The notes under the pieces: model-generated
Told to the model about the DNA's origin: nothing
Seen by the model: the letters and a program-made list of their open reading frames with translations, nothing else
Database searches by the model: none
NCBI RefSeq assembly: GCF_020618415.1
Contig: NZ_CP085344.1
Location: forward strand, 829,001 to 893,000
Length of the DNA stretch: 64,000 bases
DNA from: Cupriavidus sp. MP-37
GTDB taxonomy: Bacteria; Pseudomonadota; Gammaproteobacteria; Burkholderiales; Burkholderiaceae
Reading direction: 5' to 3'
Shown here: in pieces, positions 37,585 through 51,844 of the stretch
Layout of the letters: each line of letters opens with the position of its first letter
Numbering within the stretch: position 1 is the stretch's first letter
Program-made: the position numbers and the translations under genes

Positions 37585-38364
37585 TCAGAATCCGCCCAGC
37601 AAGGCGTTCAGGGTTGCCAGGCACGCAAGCCCGGCGGTTTCGGTGCGCAGGATGCGCGGGCCGAGCGACACGCCGGTGAAACCCGCCCGCAGCGCGGCCT
37701 GTTCTTCGTCGGGGGCCAGGCCGCCTTCCGGGCCGATCAGCAAGGTGACGCCATCGGCGAGCAGCGCCTGGCGCCGTTCTGCCGCCAGCGCCGGCAGCGA
37801 TTGCGCGGCACGCGGCGACACCAGCAGCCTGGTGCCGCCGTTGCCGCCGTCGCCGACGTTACTGGCCTGCGCGACGCGCGCCAGCCACGTATCCAAGTTA
37901 GTGACCTCCGCCACCGCCGGCAAACGATTTCGGCCGCATTGCTCGCAGGCGGCCTGGACCAGCGCCTGCCAGTGCGCGTGGCGCTTCTGCGCGCGCTCGC
38001 CGGACAGGCGCACCACCGAGCGGCTGGCCTGCAGCGGCTGGATTGCCGCGACGCCCAGTTCGACGGCCTTCTCGATCAGCCAGTCCATCTTGTCTCCGCC
38101 CGCCAGGCCCTGTGCCAGCGTGACGCGGAAGGGCGGCTCGGCCTCGGCGGCGTCATGTGCGCCGATGCGCGCCAGCGCGTGGCGCTTGCCCAGTTCGACC
38201 AGCGTCGCGGCATGGCTGCCGCCGCGGCCGTCGAACAGGGTGATGGCGTCGCCGGGCGCCAGGCGCAGCACCTGCGCGTGGCGCACCACCGCCTCGGGCA
38301 GCGGGAAGTCCGACTCGGCGGCCAGCACGGTGTCTGCGCCGCCGACAAAAAATCGTGGTGCCAT
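37585..38364 (-). CDS. rsmE: 16S rRNA (uracil-1498-N3)-methyltransferase
   Basis: A 259-residue SPOUT-class methyltransferase that modifies U1498 of 16S rRNA. It starts MAPRFFVGGADTVLAAESDF, with VRHAQVLRLAPGDAITLFDG in the PUA-like N-domain, then WLIEKAVELGVAAIQPL and the SAM knot LLIGPEGGLAPDEEQAALRA, GPRILRTETAGLACLATLNA. The ATG at 38364 overlaps the TGA of the VOC gene (TGATG), which fixes the start and implies coupling. Confidence 0.95.
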   Translation of the reverse strand: MAPRFFVGGADTVLAAESDFPLPEAVVRHAQVLRLAPGDAITLFDGRGGSHAATLVELGKRHALARIGAHDAAEAEPPFRVTLAQGLAGGDKMDWLIEKAVELGVAAIQPLQASRSVVRLSGERAQKRHAHWQALVQAACEQCGRNRLPAVAEVTNLDTWLARVAQASNVGDGGNGGTRLLVSPRAAQSLPALAAERRQALLADGVTLLIGPEGGLAPDEEQAALRAGFTGVSLGPRILRTETAGLACLATLNALLGGF

Positions 38365-38798
38365 CAGCTTGCCTGGCCTGCCTGGTTGGCCTGGGCCAGC
38401 GGCTTGCCGAAGCCCCAGCGGTAGCCGTCGGGATCCTCGACCATGCAATAGCGGTCGCCCCAGAACTGGTCGGCCGGCGCCATCAGGCTGACCGCGCCGG
38501 CGTCAACCGCGCGCTGGTGCATGGCATCGACATCGTCGCAATAGACATAGAAGGTTTGCGGGCATTCCACGCCCAGCGAGCGCGGCGTGCGCGCGGTGCT
38601 GCCCCAGGCGCCCTCGGGCGCGAACATCACCACCAGCTGGCCCCGGTAGTGCATCTCGGCGTGGGTCGGGACGCCGTTCTCGTCGACCACGTTGCCGGGG
38701 GTAAAGCCGAAGGCGCGGCCGTAGAAGTCCAGCGCGGCGCGCCCGTTGGCGACGGTCAGGTAGGGGGTGAGCCAGGGGGTGTTGGCCGGTCTGGTCAT
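38364..38798 (-). CDS. VOC-superfamily (glyoxalase/bleomycin resistance-like) protein
   Basis: A 144-residue protein starting MTRPANTPWLTPYLTVANGR. Paired beta-alpha-beta-beta-beta repeats are visible: AALDFYGRAFGFTPGNVVDE with HAEMHYRGQLVVMF, and FYVYCDDVDAMHQRAVDAGA with DRYCMVEDPDGYRWGF. These are the PhnB/glyoxalase-like features; metal-binding His and Glu are plausible but substrate is unknown. GGAGACGATC precedes the ATG at 38798. It overlaps rsmE downstream. Confidence 0.87.
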   Translation of the reverse strand: MTRPANTPWLTPYLTVANGRAALDFYGRAFGFTPGNVVDENGVPTHAEMHYRGQLVVMFAPEGAWGSTARTPRSLGVECPQTFYVYCDDVDAMHQRAVDAGAVSLMAPADQFWGDRYCMVEDPDGYRWGFGKPLAQANQAGQAS

Positions 38799-38929
38799 GA
38801 TCGTCTCCTGGTTGCGGGAAACCCGGCGCGGCTGTGGGCCGCGCGGTGCGAGAGTGCATCTTACGCGTGCCACGCTACGCTGTCGAAGTGCCGTGCCACG
38901 GTTCGGGCATGGCGCCGGTGAAGCATCAG

Positions 38930-38968
38930 GCATGCCGGCACCCCCGATAGTTCCGCTTGCCGGCATGC
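38930..38968. repeat. Perfect 11-bp inverted repeat upstream of tkt
   Basis: GCATGCCGGCA (38930-38940) and TGCCGGCATGC (38958-38968) separated by 17 bases, in the divergent region between the VOC gene and tkt. It could be a regulator site or an RNA hairpin. A TAAAAT -10-like hexamer for tkt occurs at 39050. Confidence 0.55.
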
Positions 38969-39097
38969 GGCGGCGCGGGCGGCCTGCGATGATCGCCCGG
39001 CCTCCGCCGGCGGGGCGTCCGGGAGTCCGGAAACCCCCCTGGCTTCTGCTAAAATTGCGGTTTTCCTGCCGCCAAGGCTCACGCCGAATCCGCCCGC

Positions 39098-41131
39098 ATG
39101 TCCGCCCTTGCCCATCCCGCCACAAGTCCTTTTGCTTCCCAGCCCGCCAAGCTGATGGCCGACGCCATCCGCGTGCTTGCCATGGACGCCGTCCAGCAGG
39201 CCAATTCCGGCCACCCCGGTGCGCCGATGGGCATGGCAGACATCGCCGTGGCGCTGTGGGGCCGGCACCTGAAGCACAACCCGGGCAATCCGCAGTGGGC
39301 CGACCGCGACCGCTTCGTGCTGTCCAACGGCCACGGCTCGATGCTGATCTACGCGCTGCTGCACCTGACCGGTTACGACCTGCCGATCGAAGAGCTGAAG
39401 AACTTCCGCCAGCTGCACAGCAAGACCGCCGGCCACCCGGAATACGGCATCACCCCGGGGGTGGAAACCACCACCGGCCCGCTTGGCCAGGGCATCACCA
39501 ACGCGGTCGGCATGGCGCTGGCCGAGCGCCTGCTGGGCGAGGAATTCAACCGCCCGGGCTACGACATCGTCGACCACTACACCTACGTGTTCCTGGGCGA
39601 CGGTTGCCTGATGGAAGGCATCTCGCACGAAGCCTGCTCGCTGGCCGGCACGCTGAAGCTGAACAAGCTGATTGCGCTGTGGGATGACAACGGCATCTCG
39701 ATCGACGGCGACGTGGTGCACTGGTTCAACGACGACACCCCGAAGCGCTTCGAAGCCTACGGCTGGAACGTGATCCGCGGCATCGACGGCCACGACGTGG
39801 TCGCGGTCGACAACGCCATTGCGCAGGCCAAGGCCAGCGACAAGCCCACCCTGATCTGCTGCCGCACCAAGATCGGCAAGGGCGCGCCCAACAAGGAAGG
39901 CGGCCACGACGTGCACGGCGCCCCGCTGGGCGGCGCCGAAGTGCTGGCCACGCGCGAGGCGCTGGGCTGGGCCCATGCCCCGTTCGAGGTGCCGGCCGAA
40001 GTCTATGACGCCTGGGATGCCAAGGCCAACGGCCAGGCGCTGGAGCGCGCGTGGAATGCGCTGTTCGAATCGTATGCCGAGCGCCACCCGTACGAAGCCG
40101 GCGAGTTTACCCGCCGCATGAAGGGCGAACTGCCCGGTTCCTTCGACGCCGCGGTCGAAGCCTTTATCGCCAAGTGCGAGGAAAAGGCCGAGACCATCGC
40201 CACCCGCAAGGCCAGCCAGAACACCATCGAGGCCTTCGGCCCGGTGCTGCCCGAGTTCCTCGGCGGTTCGGCCGACCTGACCGGCTCCAACCTGACCAAC
40301 TGGTCGGGCAGCAAGGCCGTGCGCGTCGATGCCTGGGGCAACCACATCAACTACGGCGTGCGCGAGTTCGGCATGAGCGCGATCATGAACGGCATCGCGC
40401 TGCATGGCGGCTACATCCCCTACGGCGCGACCTTCCTGACGTTCTCGGACTACAGCCGCAATGCGCTGCGCATGGCGGCGCTGATGAAGATCCGCTCGCT
40501 GTTCGTGTTCACCCATGACTCGATCGGCCTGGGCGAAGACGGCCCGACGCACCAGTCGATCGAGCACGTCGCCAGCCTGCGCCTGATCCCCAACCTGGAC
40601 GTCTGGCGTACCGCCGACACCACCGAGACCGCCGTGGCCTGGGCCGAGGCGATCCGCCGCGAGAACGGCCCGAGCTGCCTGATCTTCAGCCGCCAGAACC
40701 TGCCGTTCCAGCAGCGCGATGACGCCACCCGCGCCAATATCGCGCGCGGCGGCTACGTGCTGCGCGACAGCGTCAATGCCAGGACTGGCCGCCCGGACGC
40801 CGTGATCCTGGCCACTGGCTCCGAAGTTGGCCTGGCCGTCGGCGCCGCCGATGCGCTGGCCGCCGAAGGCGTGCACGTGCGCGTGGTGTCGATTCCGGCG
40901 ACCACCGTGTTCGACAAGCAGGACACCGCCTACAAGGCCAGCGTGCTGCCCGCGGGCGTGCCGCGCGTGGCGGTCGAGGCGGGCGTGACGGACTTCTGGT
41001 GGAAGTACCAGGTCCAAGCGGTAGTGGGCATCGACACCTTCGGTGAATCGGCCCCGGCCGGCGTGCTGTTCAAGCACTTCGGCTTTACCGTCGAGAACGT
41101 GGTCCGTACGGTGAAGGACACCCTTATCTAA
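39098..41131 (+). CDS. tkt: Transketolase
   Basis: A 677-residue thiamine diphosphate enzyme of the pentose phosphate and Calvin pathways. [20 protein letters not shown] and [15 protein letters not shown] carry the active-site His, [13 protein letters not shown] and [16 protein letters not shown] the ThDP/Mg2+ motif, and [20 protein letters not shown] the catalytic His loop. Length is typical. It is followed by gapA after 84 bases in the same direction, so sugar-phosphate genes are clustered. Confidence 0.97.
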   Translation: MSALAHPATSPFASQPAKLMADAIRVLAMDAVQQANSGHPGAPMGMADIAVALWGRHLKHNPGNPQWADRDRFVLSNGHGSMLIYALLHLTGYDLPIEELKNFRQLHSKTAGHPEYGITPGVETTTGPLGQGITNAVGMALAERLLGEEFNRPGYDIVDHYTYVFLGDGCLMEGISHEACSLAGTLKLNKLIALWDDNGISIDGDVVHWFNDDTPKRFEAYGWNVIRGIDGHDVVAVDNAIAQAKASDKPTLICCRTKIGKGAPNKEGGHDVHGAPLGGAEVLATREALGWAHAPFEVPAEVYDAWDAKANGQALERAWNALFESYAERHPYEAGEFTRRMKGELPGSFDAAVEAFIAKCEEKAETIATRKASQNTIEAFGPVLPEFLGGSADLTGSNLTNWSGSKAVRVDAWGNHINYGVREFGMSAIMNGIALHGGYIPYGATFLTFSDYSRNALRMAALMKIRSLFVFTHDSIGLGEDGPTHQSIEHVASLRLIPNLDVWRTADTTETAVAWAEAIRRENGPSCLIFSRQNLPFQQRDDATRANIARGGYVLRDSVNARTGRPDAVILATGSEVGLAVGAADALAAEGVHVRVVSIPATTVFDKQDTAYKASVLPAGVPRVAVEAGVTDFWWKYQVQAVVGIDTFGESAPAGVLFKHFGFTVENVVRTVKDTLI

Positions 41132-42214
<1,083 letters not shown>

Positions 42215-42236
42215 TCCCGCGCCTGCCGCGCTCGGG

Positions 42237-42262
42237 AAAACGCGCCTGCGGGCGCGTTTTTC
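42237..42262 (+). terminator. Rho-independent terminator of gapA
   Basis: AAAACGCGCC, loop TGC, GGGCGCGTTTTT followed by CTTTTTT. Confidence 0.9.
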
Positions 42263-42588
42263 TTTTTTCAGGCAGGATGCTGGTCTGCTGCCGCTGCTGA
42301 AATAGTTGCGTCAGAAAAGAATGATAAAAATGGAACCCTAAGGTTCGCGGATAGCGACGGCGAAGTGCTGGTTGAGGCGCCGCCAATGTACGCATCTACG
42401 ATCAATTGCGGCAAAATCGCGCAATTTTTCGGAGTTATGTCGGGGGCGGCCCTTTCAGAAATGCCGAATTTGCTTTCCGAGCTTGATTTTTCCTCTTACA
42501 CTATTAAGACGCTGTTGAAATCTGATGTGCAGCCAGTGCAAGTGGTGGGGCCATCTTAGCTGTGAAAAATCTGACCGGGGGCCTGATC
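42263..42588. other. AT-rich control region before the LysR-family gene
   Basis: No supported gene. The region is clearly less GC-rich than its neighbours. It contains GAACC-CTAA-GGTTC (42333-42346), a small palindrome. A 64-codon frame beginning with GTG at 42365 lacks a ribosome site and homology clues. Confidence 0.5.
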
Positions 42589-43583
42589 ATGGTGAACGTA
42601 GACACAAAGCTTCTAGTGATCTTCACCGAGCTGCTGAGCAAGCGTAATGCCACCTACGTGGCTGAGAAGATGCACATGACCGCGCCGGCGGTCTCGCATT
42701 CGCTGGGCAGGCTGCGCGAAATCTTTGACGATCCACTCTTTATCCGCGTCCCGCACGGGCTGACGCCGACGCCGCGCGCGCTCGAACTGGGCCCGAAGAT
42801 CCGCGACATGCTGGACCTGTGGTCGTCCATCAACGAGGGCGACGCGGATAACTTCGATCCCGCCACCGCCACCGGCACGCTGAGCATCGGCTTTGCCGCG
42901 GAACTGGGGGATACGGTGTTCAACCGTTTCGTGCTGCGCATCAAGGCGCTGGCGCCGGAGCTGCATATCAAGCTGGTCGAGTCCCATTCGTGGGAAACCG
43001 ATGTGGCATCGATGCGCGCCAATGAGCTCGACCTGGCATTCTCGCCGTTCCCGACCCGCCATCCGGAAATCGTCGAGGAAATGGTGACGTCGCTGAACCT
43101 GTGGGTGTGCGCGCGCAAGGATCATCCGGTGCTGAAGGGCCACTGCACGCTCGAGCAATACCTGGACTGCGGCCATATCTTCATGGCGCATTCCGGCGGC
43201 TCCGGCCGCCCGGCGCCTTCGCTGATCCCGCTCGACTACGCGCTGCAGCAGCGCGGCCTGAAGCGCAACGCATCGCTGACGGTACATTCGTGGCGGGCCA
43301 GGCCGAACTGGCATCGCAGACGGACATGATCTTCACGGTCAATGCGCTGACCAAGGACATGGCCTGCGAAACCTACGGCCTGAAGGCCTTCCCGCTGCCG
43401 GCGGAGCTGAACACCACGCTCGGCCTGAACATGTTCTGGCACCGCAGCCGCAACACCCACCCGATGCTGGTGTGGGCGCGCGGCCTGTTCCGCCAGGTGG
43501 TGGGCGAGTTCGTCGGCCTGCCGCCGGCGCGCCCGGCACGGGCGGTGACCGAGCAGGACCTGCAGGACCTGCAGGCACGCTGA
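42589..43583 (+). pseudogene. LysR-family regulator interrupted by a one-base frameshift
   Basis: The first frame encodes MVNVDTKLLVIFTELLSKRN, a winged helix (YVAEKMHMTAPAVSHSLGRL) and most of the effector domain to residue 232, then goes out of frame and stops at 43329. The rest of the effector domain (TFVAGQAELASQTDMIFTVN and onward to LQDLQAR) continues in another frame to 43583. The shift lies at about 43285: GTA-CA-TTC would read Val-Pro-Phe if one C were restored. Both halves keep native codon bias, so the event is recent or a sequencing/assembly error. The ATG at 42589 has GGGGG upstream; GTG at 42562 is an alternative start. If intact it would be about 331 residues. Confidence 0.8.
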
Positions 43584-43602
43584 CCCGCGGCAGCAAGCCT
43601 CC

Positions 43603-43637
43603 AACAAAAAACCGGCGCCTGGCGCCGGTTTTTTGTT
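43603..43637. terminator. Bidirectional rho-independent terminator between the LysR gene and fur
   Basis: AACAAAAAACCGGCGCC and GGCGCCGGTTTTTTGTT with a one-base centre. It serves the convergent genes. Confidence 0.92.
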
Positions 43638-43670
43638 GCCCGTCTGCGCTCCGGCAACGGAGCGAGCGGC

Positions 43671-44102
43671 TTATCGTTTGGGTCTGTGGGGACAGTTGGT
43701 CTTGGTGCAGTTGCCGTACAGCGACAACGCGTGTTCCTGCAGGGTAAAGCCGCGCTCGCGCGCAATGCTTTGCTGGCGCTGCTCGATCTCGGAATCGAAG
43801 AATTCCTCGACCCGGCCGCAATCCAGGCACACCAGGTGGTCGTGGTGCTTGCCTTCGTTGAGTTCGAAGATCGCCTTGCCGGACTCGAAGTTGTTGCGCG
43901 ACAGCAGGCCGGCCTGCTCGAACTGGGTCAGCACGCGGTAGACGGTGGCCAGGCCGATATCCATATGCTCGTTGAGCAGGATACGGTAGACGTCTTCCGC
44001 GCTCAGGTGACGCTGCTCGCTGGTCTGAAAAATTTCAAGAATCTTCAGCCTGGGCACGGTCGCCTTCAGGCCAATATTCTTGAGGTCCGCCGGACTCGGC
44101 AT
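43671..44102 (-). CDS. fur: Ferric uptake regulator
   Basis: A 143-residue iron-responsive repressor. [19 protein letters not shown] begins the winged helix; the metal sites are visible in [19 protein letters not shown] (HHDH and CxxC) and the terminal [12 protein letters not shown] adds further Cys residues. With Fe2+ it binds Fur boxes and shuts off iron uptake genes, plausibly including the receptor at 3481. It is divergent from bamE; the shared region has GATAGTTGAATCATAA (44132-44147), a weak resemblance to a Fur box. Confidence 0.96.
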   Translation of the reverse strand: MPSPADLKNIGLKATVPRLKILEIFQTSEQRHLSAEDVYRILLNEHMDIGLATVYRVLTQFEQAGLLSRNNFESGKAIFELNEGKHHDHLVCLDCGRVEEFFDSEIEQRQQSIARERGFTLQEHALSLYGNCTKTNCPHRPKR

Positions 44103-44346
44103 GTGGGTGACTCCCTAGAGTACAATGTCTCGATAGTTGAATCATAAGGGTTTTGGCAGCAAAAGTCGCTCGTGCCGACGATGTCCCAAGGTCGGCATCG
44201 CGTGCCCGGCAAGGTTGCCGCCCGATGTGGTCGCGGCGGCAGATGCCATTCGCTCGTGTGTTGCAATCGGCGCATTTTGCGCCGTTTTCATGCCTGCGCA
44301 GCGTCCTCTGCCGCGTTACTTTTCTTTCCCTCCGGAAACGAGATCC

Positions 44347-44988
44347 ATGCGTTCTATCCGTTCGTCCGCCATGCGTCCGACGCTGGTTGTCTCCCTGCTG
44401 GCCGCGGCCCTGCTGGCCGGCGCCTGCTCGGCCTACGATTCCACTTCGCGCAAGGTAGCCAACGCCATCACGCCGTACCGGATCAACATCGTGCAGGGCA
44501 ACTTTGTCTCGCGCGAAGCCGCCTCGCAGTTGCGCGAGGGCATGACCCGCGACCAGGTCAAGTTCCTGCTCGGCACGCCGCTGCTGACCGACGTGTTCCA
44601 TGCCAACCGCTGGGATTATGTGTTTTCGTTCCGCCGCGGCAATACCTCCGTGGTGCAGCAGCGCCGCTACACGGTGTTCTTCGACGGCGACCGGCTGGTC
44701 AAGTTTGGCGGCGATGAACTGCCGTCCGAGTATGAGCTGATTGCCGAAATCGACGGCATGAAGAAGGCGCTCAAGGAGCAGACGCCGGGCAAGATCTCGA
44801 CCAGCGCAGCCGCGGCGCCGGCCGAGCCGCAAACCACGGTCGAGAACTTTGTGCCGCGGCAGGCCCAGCAGCCTGAAACGGCCGGTGCGGCTGCACAATC
44901 GGCCCAGCCGGCCCAGCCGGCAGCCGAACCGGCGGCCCCGGCCCAGGCCACCGCGCCCGCCGACACGGCCAAGCCCGCCGCCAACTGA
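44347..44988 (+). CDS. bamE: Outer-membrane assembly lipoprotein BamE
   Basis: A 213-residue lipoprotein of the BAM complex. The signal peptide ends in the lipobox LLAGAC with Cys27 as the lipid site. The SmpA/OmlA domain follows ([64 protein letters not shown]). From about residue 140 an Ala/Pro/Gln tail extends well beyond the usual 110-120 residue BamE, a betaproteobacterial feature. It lies divergent from fur and 107 bases before dapB. The ATG at 44347 is chosen by the lipobox distance. Confidence 0.93.
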   Translation: MRSIRSSAMRPTLVVSLLAAALLAGACSAYDSTSRKVANAITPYRINIVQGNFVSREAASQLREGMTRDQVKFLLGTPLLTDVFHANRWDYVFSFRRGNTSVVQQRRYTVFFDGDRLVKFGGDELPSEYELIAEIDGMKKALKEQTPGKISTSAAAAPAEPQTTVENFVPRQAQQPETAGAAAQSAQPAQPAAEPAAPAQATAPADTAKPAAN

Positions 44989-45095
44989 TCATCGCGCGCG
45001 CCGGCCGCGGCGCGCTGCCGGTATCCCGGGCCGGCCAGGCATGGCCGGCTCGTTTCTCTTTCGCGCACCGCGCATATTCCGCAGAGCCAGACACC

Positions 45096-45893
45096 ATGAA
45101 CATCGCCATTGCAGGCGCATCGGGCCGCATGGGCCGCATGCTGATCGAACAAGTGCTGAACACCGAAGGCGTGACGCTGTCGGGCGCGCTCGACGTGCCG
45201 GGTTCGCCGGCGCTGGGCCAGGATGCGGGCCTGTTCCTGGGCCGCAACACCGGCGTGGCGATCACGGCGGACCTGGAGGCGGGGCTGGCCGGTGCCGACT
45301 GCCTGATCGACTTCACCCGTCCGGAAGGCACGCTGGCGCACCTGGCCGCGGCGAAGAAGCTGGGCGTCAAGATGGTGGTCGGCACCACCGGCTTCGACGA
45401 GGCGGGCAAGGCCGCGCTGGCCGAGGCCGCGAAATCGATTGGCATCGTCTTCGCCGCCAACTTCAGCGTCGGCGTCAACGCCACCTTCAAGCTGCTTGAA
45501 GTGGCGGCCAAGCTGCTGTCGACAGGCTATGACATCGAGGTGATCGAGGCTCACCACCGCTTCAAGGTCGACGCCCCCTCGGGCACCGCGCTGAAGATGG
45601 GCGAAGTGATTGCCGATGCGCTGGGCCGCGACCTGAAGACCTGCGGCGTCTTTGCCCGCGAAGGACACACCGGCGAGCGCGATCCCGGTTCGATTGGCTT
45701 TGCCACCATCCGCGGCGGCGACATCGTCGGCGACCACACCGTGATGTTCGCCGGCATCGGCGAGCGCATCGAGATCAGCCACAAGTCGTCGAGCCGCCAG
45801 TCGTATGCCGACGGCGCGGTGCGTTCGGCCCGCTTCCTGGCCGACAAGCCCAACGGGCTGTTCGACATGCAGGACGTGCTGGGCCTGAAGTAA
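45096..45893 (+). CDS. dapB: 4-Hydroxy-tetrahydrodipicolinate reductase
   Basis: A 265-residue enzyme of lysine and diaminopimelate synthesis using NAD(P)[20 protein letters not shown] binds the nucleotide, [14 protein letters not shown] and [11 protein letters not shown] follow, and [20 protein letters not shown] carries the catalytic His-His and Lys. The ATG at 45096 is at the conserved start. It runs in the same direction as bamE and leuS. Confidence 0.97.
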   Translation: MNIAIAGASGRMGRMLIEQVLNTEGVTLSGALDVPGSPALGQDAGLFLGRNTGVAITADLEAGLAGADCLIDFTRPEGTLAHLAAAKKLGVKMVVGTTGFDEAGKAALAEAAKSIGIVFAANFSVGVNATFKLLEVAAKLLSTGYDIEVIEAHHRFKVDAPSGTALKMGEVIADALGRDLKTCGVFAREGHTGERDPGSIGFATIRGGDIVGDHTVMFAGIGERIEISHKSSSRQSYADGAVRSARFLADKPNGLFDMQDVLGLK

Positions 45894-45928
45894 GGCCGGC
45901 TCCGGGCGGCCAGCGCTGCCGCCACGGT

Positions 45929-48696
<2,768 letters not shown>

Positions 48697-48740
48697 TTGC
48701 GCCGTCCGCCCGCCGGAACCCGACAAAGGAATCGCCAACC

Positions 48741-49256
48741 ATGAAGCGACTGAACCTGGGACGCCGCAAGCTGCTCGCGGCCCTGCTGGCCGTGCCGGCC
48801 TCCGGTCTGCTGGCCGGCTGCGGCTTCCATCTGCGCGGCAACTCGGACTTCGCCTTCAAGCGGCTGTATATCGGCATCCCGCCCAACTCGCTGATGGGCG
48901 CCGACCTGCGCCGCGCCATCCGCGGCGGCTCCGACACCCAGGTGGTGGCCGACCAGAAAGAGGCCGACGCGCTACTGGACGTGCTGCAGGACACCCGCAC
49001 CAAGTCCATCCTGTCGATCACGACCGAGGGCGTGGTGCGCGAATACCGCCTGACCCAGCGCTTCACCTTCCGCCTGCGCGACCCCGCCGGCAAGGAGCTG
49101 ATCGCGCCGTCGCAACTGGTGCTGACGCGCGACCTGACCTACAACGAAGCCAATACGCTGGCCAAGGACTACGAAGAGCAGCAGCTGTACCGCGACATGC
49201 AGCGCGACATCGTGCAGCAGCTGATGCGCCGGCTGGCAGCGGTCAAGGCCATTTGA
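48741..49256 (+). CDS. lptE: LPS-assembly lipoprotein LptE
   Basis: A 171-residue outer-membrane lipoprotein that plugs LptD during lipopolysaccharide insertion. The signal peptide ends with the lipobox LLAGCGFHLRG, a near-invariant LptE start. FKRLYIGIPPNSLMGADLRR and RDLTYNEANTLAKDYEEQQL complete the family pattern. The ATG at 48741 lies 44 bases after leuS and is eight bases from holA at its end; this leuS-lptE-holA order is conserved in proteobacteria. Confidence 0.95.
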   Translation: MKRLNLGRRKLLAALLAVPASGLLAGCGFHLRGNSDFAFKRLYIGIPPNSLMGADLRRAIRGGSDTQVVADQKEADALLDVLQDTRTKSILSITTEGVVREYRLTQRFTFRLRDPAGKELIAPSQLVLTRDLTYNEANTLAKDYEEQQLYRDMQRDIVQQLMRRLAAVKAI

Positions 49257-49263
49257 CGCACGC

Positions 49264-50322
49264 ATGCAGCTCAAGCTCGACGGGCTCGACGCGCACCTGA
49301 AGCAGGCCAAGGCCAAGGGCCTGGCGCCGCTGTACGTGGTGCATGGCGACGAGCACCTGCTGGTGCTCGAAGCGGTCGACCGCCTGCGCGCGTCGGCGCG
49401 CGAAGCCGGCTTCTCCGAACGCGAGGTGCTGGTGGCCGAGCGCGGCTTCCACTGGGGCCGGCTGGTTGAGGCGCAGCAGTCGATGTCGCTGTTCGGCGAC
49501 CGCAAGATCGTCGAGCTGCGCATCCCCTCGGGCAAGCCCGGCAAGGACGGCGGCGAGGCGCTGCGCGCCGTCGCCGCGCAGCCGTCGCCCGACGTGGTGA
49601 TGCTGGTGACGCTGCCGCGGCTGGATTTTGCCGCGTCCAAGTCGGCGTGGTTCCAGGCGCTGGAAGGCGCCGGCGTGTCGATCAAGGTCGACACCGTGGA
49701 CCGCACGCGGCTGCCGGCCTGGGTCGGCGAGCGGCTGGCGCTGCAGCAGCAGCGCGTGCAGGGTGGTGAGCCGGGCCGGCGCGCGTTGCAGTTCATCGCC
49801 GACAAGGTCGAGGGCAACCTGCTGGCGGCGCACCAGGAAATCCAGAAGCTGGGCCTGCTGTATCCGCCCGGCGAACTCAGCTTTGAGCAGGTCCACGACG
49901 CGGTGCTGAACGTGGCCCGCTACGACGTGTTCAAGCTGTCGGAATCGATGCTCTCGGGCGACGTGCCGCGGCTGGTGCGCATGCTCGAAGGGCTGCGCGG
50001 CGAGGGCGAGGCCACGGTGCTGGTGCTGTGGGCGCTGACCGAGGAAATTCGCGTATTATCCAAGGTCCGGCAAGGGCTCGCCGCCGGCAAGCCGGCGGGC
50101 GTGCTGATGCGCGAACTGCGCGTCTGGGGCCCGCGCGAACGGCTGGTGCCGCAGGCCGCGCAGCGCCTGGCGCAGCCGCGGCTGGACGCGGCGCTGGCGC
50201 TGGCCGCGCGGCTGGACCGCCAGGTCAAGGGCCTGCAGGACCTGCCGCCGCCAGGCAGCGCGCCACTGCCGGCCGAGCCGTGGGATGGCTTGCAGCAGCT
50301 GGCGCTGATGATTGCGCGCTAG
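49264..50322 (+). CDS. holA: DNA polymerase III delta subunit
   Basis: A 352-residue clamp-loader subunit that opens the beta clamp. The start MQLKLDGLDAHLKQAKAKGL, then APLYVVHGDEHLLVLEAVDR and the later FKLSESMLSGDVPRLVRMLE and VLVLWALTEEIRVLSKVR match HolA. It has no own ATPase motif, as expected for delta. It follows lptE by seven bases. An extragenic palindrome lies beyond it at 50357. Confidence 0.94.
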   Translation: MQLKLDGLDAHLKQAKAKGLAPLYVVHGDEHLLVLEAVDRLRASAREAGFSEREVLVAERGFHWGRLVEAQQSMSLFGDRKIVELRIPSGKPGKDGGEALRAVAAQPSPDVVMLVTLPRLDFAASKSAWFQALEGAGVSIKVDTVDRTRLPAWVGERLALQQQRVQGGEPGRRALQFIADKVEGNLLAAHQEIQKLGLLYPPGELSFEQVHDAVLNVARYDVFKLSESMLSGDVPRLVRMLEGLRGEGEATVLVLWALTEEIRVLSKVRQGLAAGKPAGVLMRELRVWGPRERLVPQAAQRLAQPRLDAALALAARLDRQVKGLQDLPPPGSAPLPAEPWDGLQQLALMIAR

Positions 50323-50356
50323 GGGACAGCCTGGCAGGTTTGCTCCCTGGCGGTGT

Positions 50357-50480
50357 GCTCCCCTCTCCCGCTTGCGGGAGAGGGGCAGGGGGTGAGGGCA
50401 GGCGCTCGCAAACCGACGGCCGTACTTCGTAGAGATTCCCGCCCTCACCCCAACCCTCTCCCGCTCGCGGGAGAGGGAGA
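50357..50480. repeat. Composite extragenic palindrome, about 124 bp (holA-proA)
   Basis: Left unit CCCTCTCCCGC-TT-GCGGGAGAGGG followed by GGGTGAGGGC; about 45 bases later the inverted unit GCCCTCACCCC, AA, CCCTCTCCCGC-TC-GCGGGAGAGGG. The two units face each other like a BIME. The same arrangement and length recur at 57480 and 60612. Confidence 0.9.
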
Positions 50481-50515
50481 AACCAATACTGACGGCCTTC
50501 CCCCCGGCCACTGAC

Positions 50516-51796
50516 ATGACCGAGCTCGACCTCAACCAATACATGGACCGCGTCGGCCGCCAGGCCCGCGCGGCGTCGCGCGCGATGGCGCGTGCCTCCA
50601 CCGCCGACAAGAACCGTGCGCTGCTGACCATTGCCGCGGCGATCCGCCGCGATGCCGACCAGCTCAAGGCCGTCAACGCGCGCGATGTCGAGCGCGCCCG
50701 CGCCAACGGCCAGGACGCCGCCTTCGTCGATCGCCTGACGCTGTCGGACAAGGCCATTGCCACCATGGCCGCCGGCCTGGAGCAGATCGCCGCGCTGGCC
50801 GACCCGATCGGCGAGATCTCGAACATGAAGTTCCGCCCGACCGGCATCCAGGTCGGCCAGATGCGCGTGCCGCTGGGCGTGATCGGCATCATCTACGAAT
50901 CGCGTCCCAACGTGACCATCGACGCCGCGGCGCTGTGCCTGAAGTCGGGCAACGCCACCATCCTGCGCGGCGGCTCCGAAGCGATCGAATCCAACACCGC
51001 GCTGGCCGCGCTGGTGGCCGAAGGCTTGTCTGCGGCCGGCCTGCCGTCCGAGGCCGTGCAGGTGATCGAAACCACCGACCGCGCCGCGGTCGGCCGGCTG
51101 ATCACCATGACTGAATACGTCGACGTGATCGTGCCGCGCGGCGGCAAGAGCCTGATCGCGCGGCTGATGGCAGAAGCGCGCGTGCCGATGATCAAGCACC
51201 TGGACGGCATCTGCCACGTCTATATCGACGCCGAAGCCGACCTCGACCGCGCCGTGCGCGTCTGCGACAACGCCAAGACCCAGCGCTACGCGCCCTGCAA
51301 CACCATGGAAACGCTGCTGGTGTCGCAGGACATCGCCGCCACTGCGCTGCCGCCGCTGTGCCGCATCTACCAGCAGAAGGGCGTCGAGCTGCGCGTGTGC
51401 CCGGCCACCCGCGCCACGCTGGAAGCGGCGGGCTTCAGCGGCCTGGTCGATGCCAGCGAGGAAGACTGGCGCCTGGAATACCTGGCGCCGATCCTGGCCA
51501 TCAAGACCGTTGCCGGCCTCGATCAAGCGATTGCGCATATCAACGAATACGGCTCGCACCATACCGACTCGATCATCACCGAGAACTACTCGGCGGGCAT
51601 GCGTTTTATCCGCGAGGTCGACTCGGCCAGCGTGATGATCAATGCCTCGACCCGCTTCGCCGATGGCTTCGAGTACGGGCTGGGCGCGGAGATCGGCATC
51701 TCCAACGACAAGCTGCATGCGCGCGGCCCGGTCGGGCTGGAAGGGCTGACCTCGCTCAAGTACGTGGTGTTCGGGCACGGCGAGATCCGCACCTGA
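50516..51796 (+). CDS. proA: Gamma-glutamyl phosphate reductase
   Basis: A 426-residue NADPH-dependent enzyme of proline synthesis. [38 protein letters not shown] and [14 protein letters not shown] form the nucleotide domain; the catalytic Cys is in [14 protein letters not shown] and the end is [13 protein letters not shown]. The ATG at 50516 gives a typical N-terminus ([20 protein letters not shown]). It is preceded by the extragenic palindrome and followed by the HemJ-like gene. Confidence 0.97.
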   Translation: MTELDLNQYMDRVGRQARAASRAMARASTADKNRALLTIAAAIRRDADQLKAVNARDVERARANGQDAAFVDRLTLSDKAIATMAAGLEQIAALADPIGEISNMKFRPTGIQVGQMRVPLGVIGIIYESRPNVTIDAAALCLKSGNATILRGGSEAIESNTALAALVAEGLSAAGLPSEAVQVIETTDRAAVGRLITMTEYVDVIVPRGGKSLIARLMAEARVPMIKHLDGICHVYIDAEADLDRAVRVCDNAKTQRYAPCNTMETLLVSQDIAATALPPLCRIYQQKGVELRVCPATRATLEAAGFSGLVDASEEDWRLEYLAPILAIKTVAGLDQAIAHINEYGSHHTDSIITENYSAGMRFIREVDSASVMINASTRFADGFEYGLGAEIGISNDKLHARGPVGLEGLTSLKYVVFGHGEIRT

Positions 51797-51844
51797 CACA
51801 AGCGCCGCCAACAATAAGAACCGTTCACCGCCGACCGCCTGCCG

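Noticed and set aside
42365..42559. A 64-codon frame before the LysR gene
   Set aside because: It begins with GTG, has no ribosome site, and lies in an AT-rich control region.
43101..43583. The second half of the LysR gene as an independent gene
   Set aside because: It has no start of its own, and its protein continues the effector domain of the upstream frame exactly at the frameshift.
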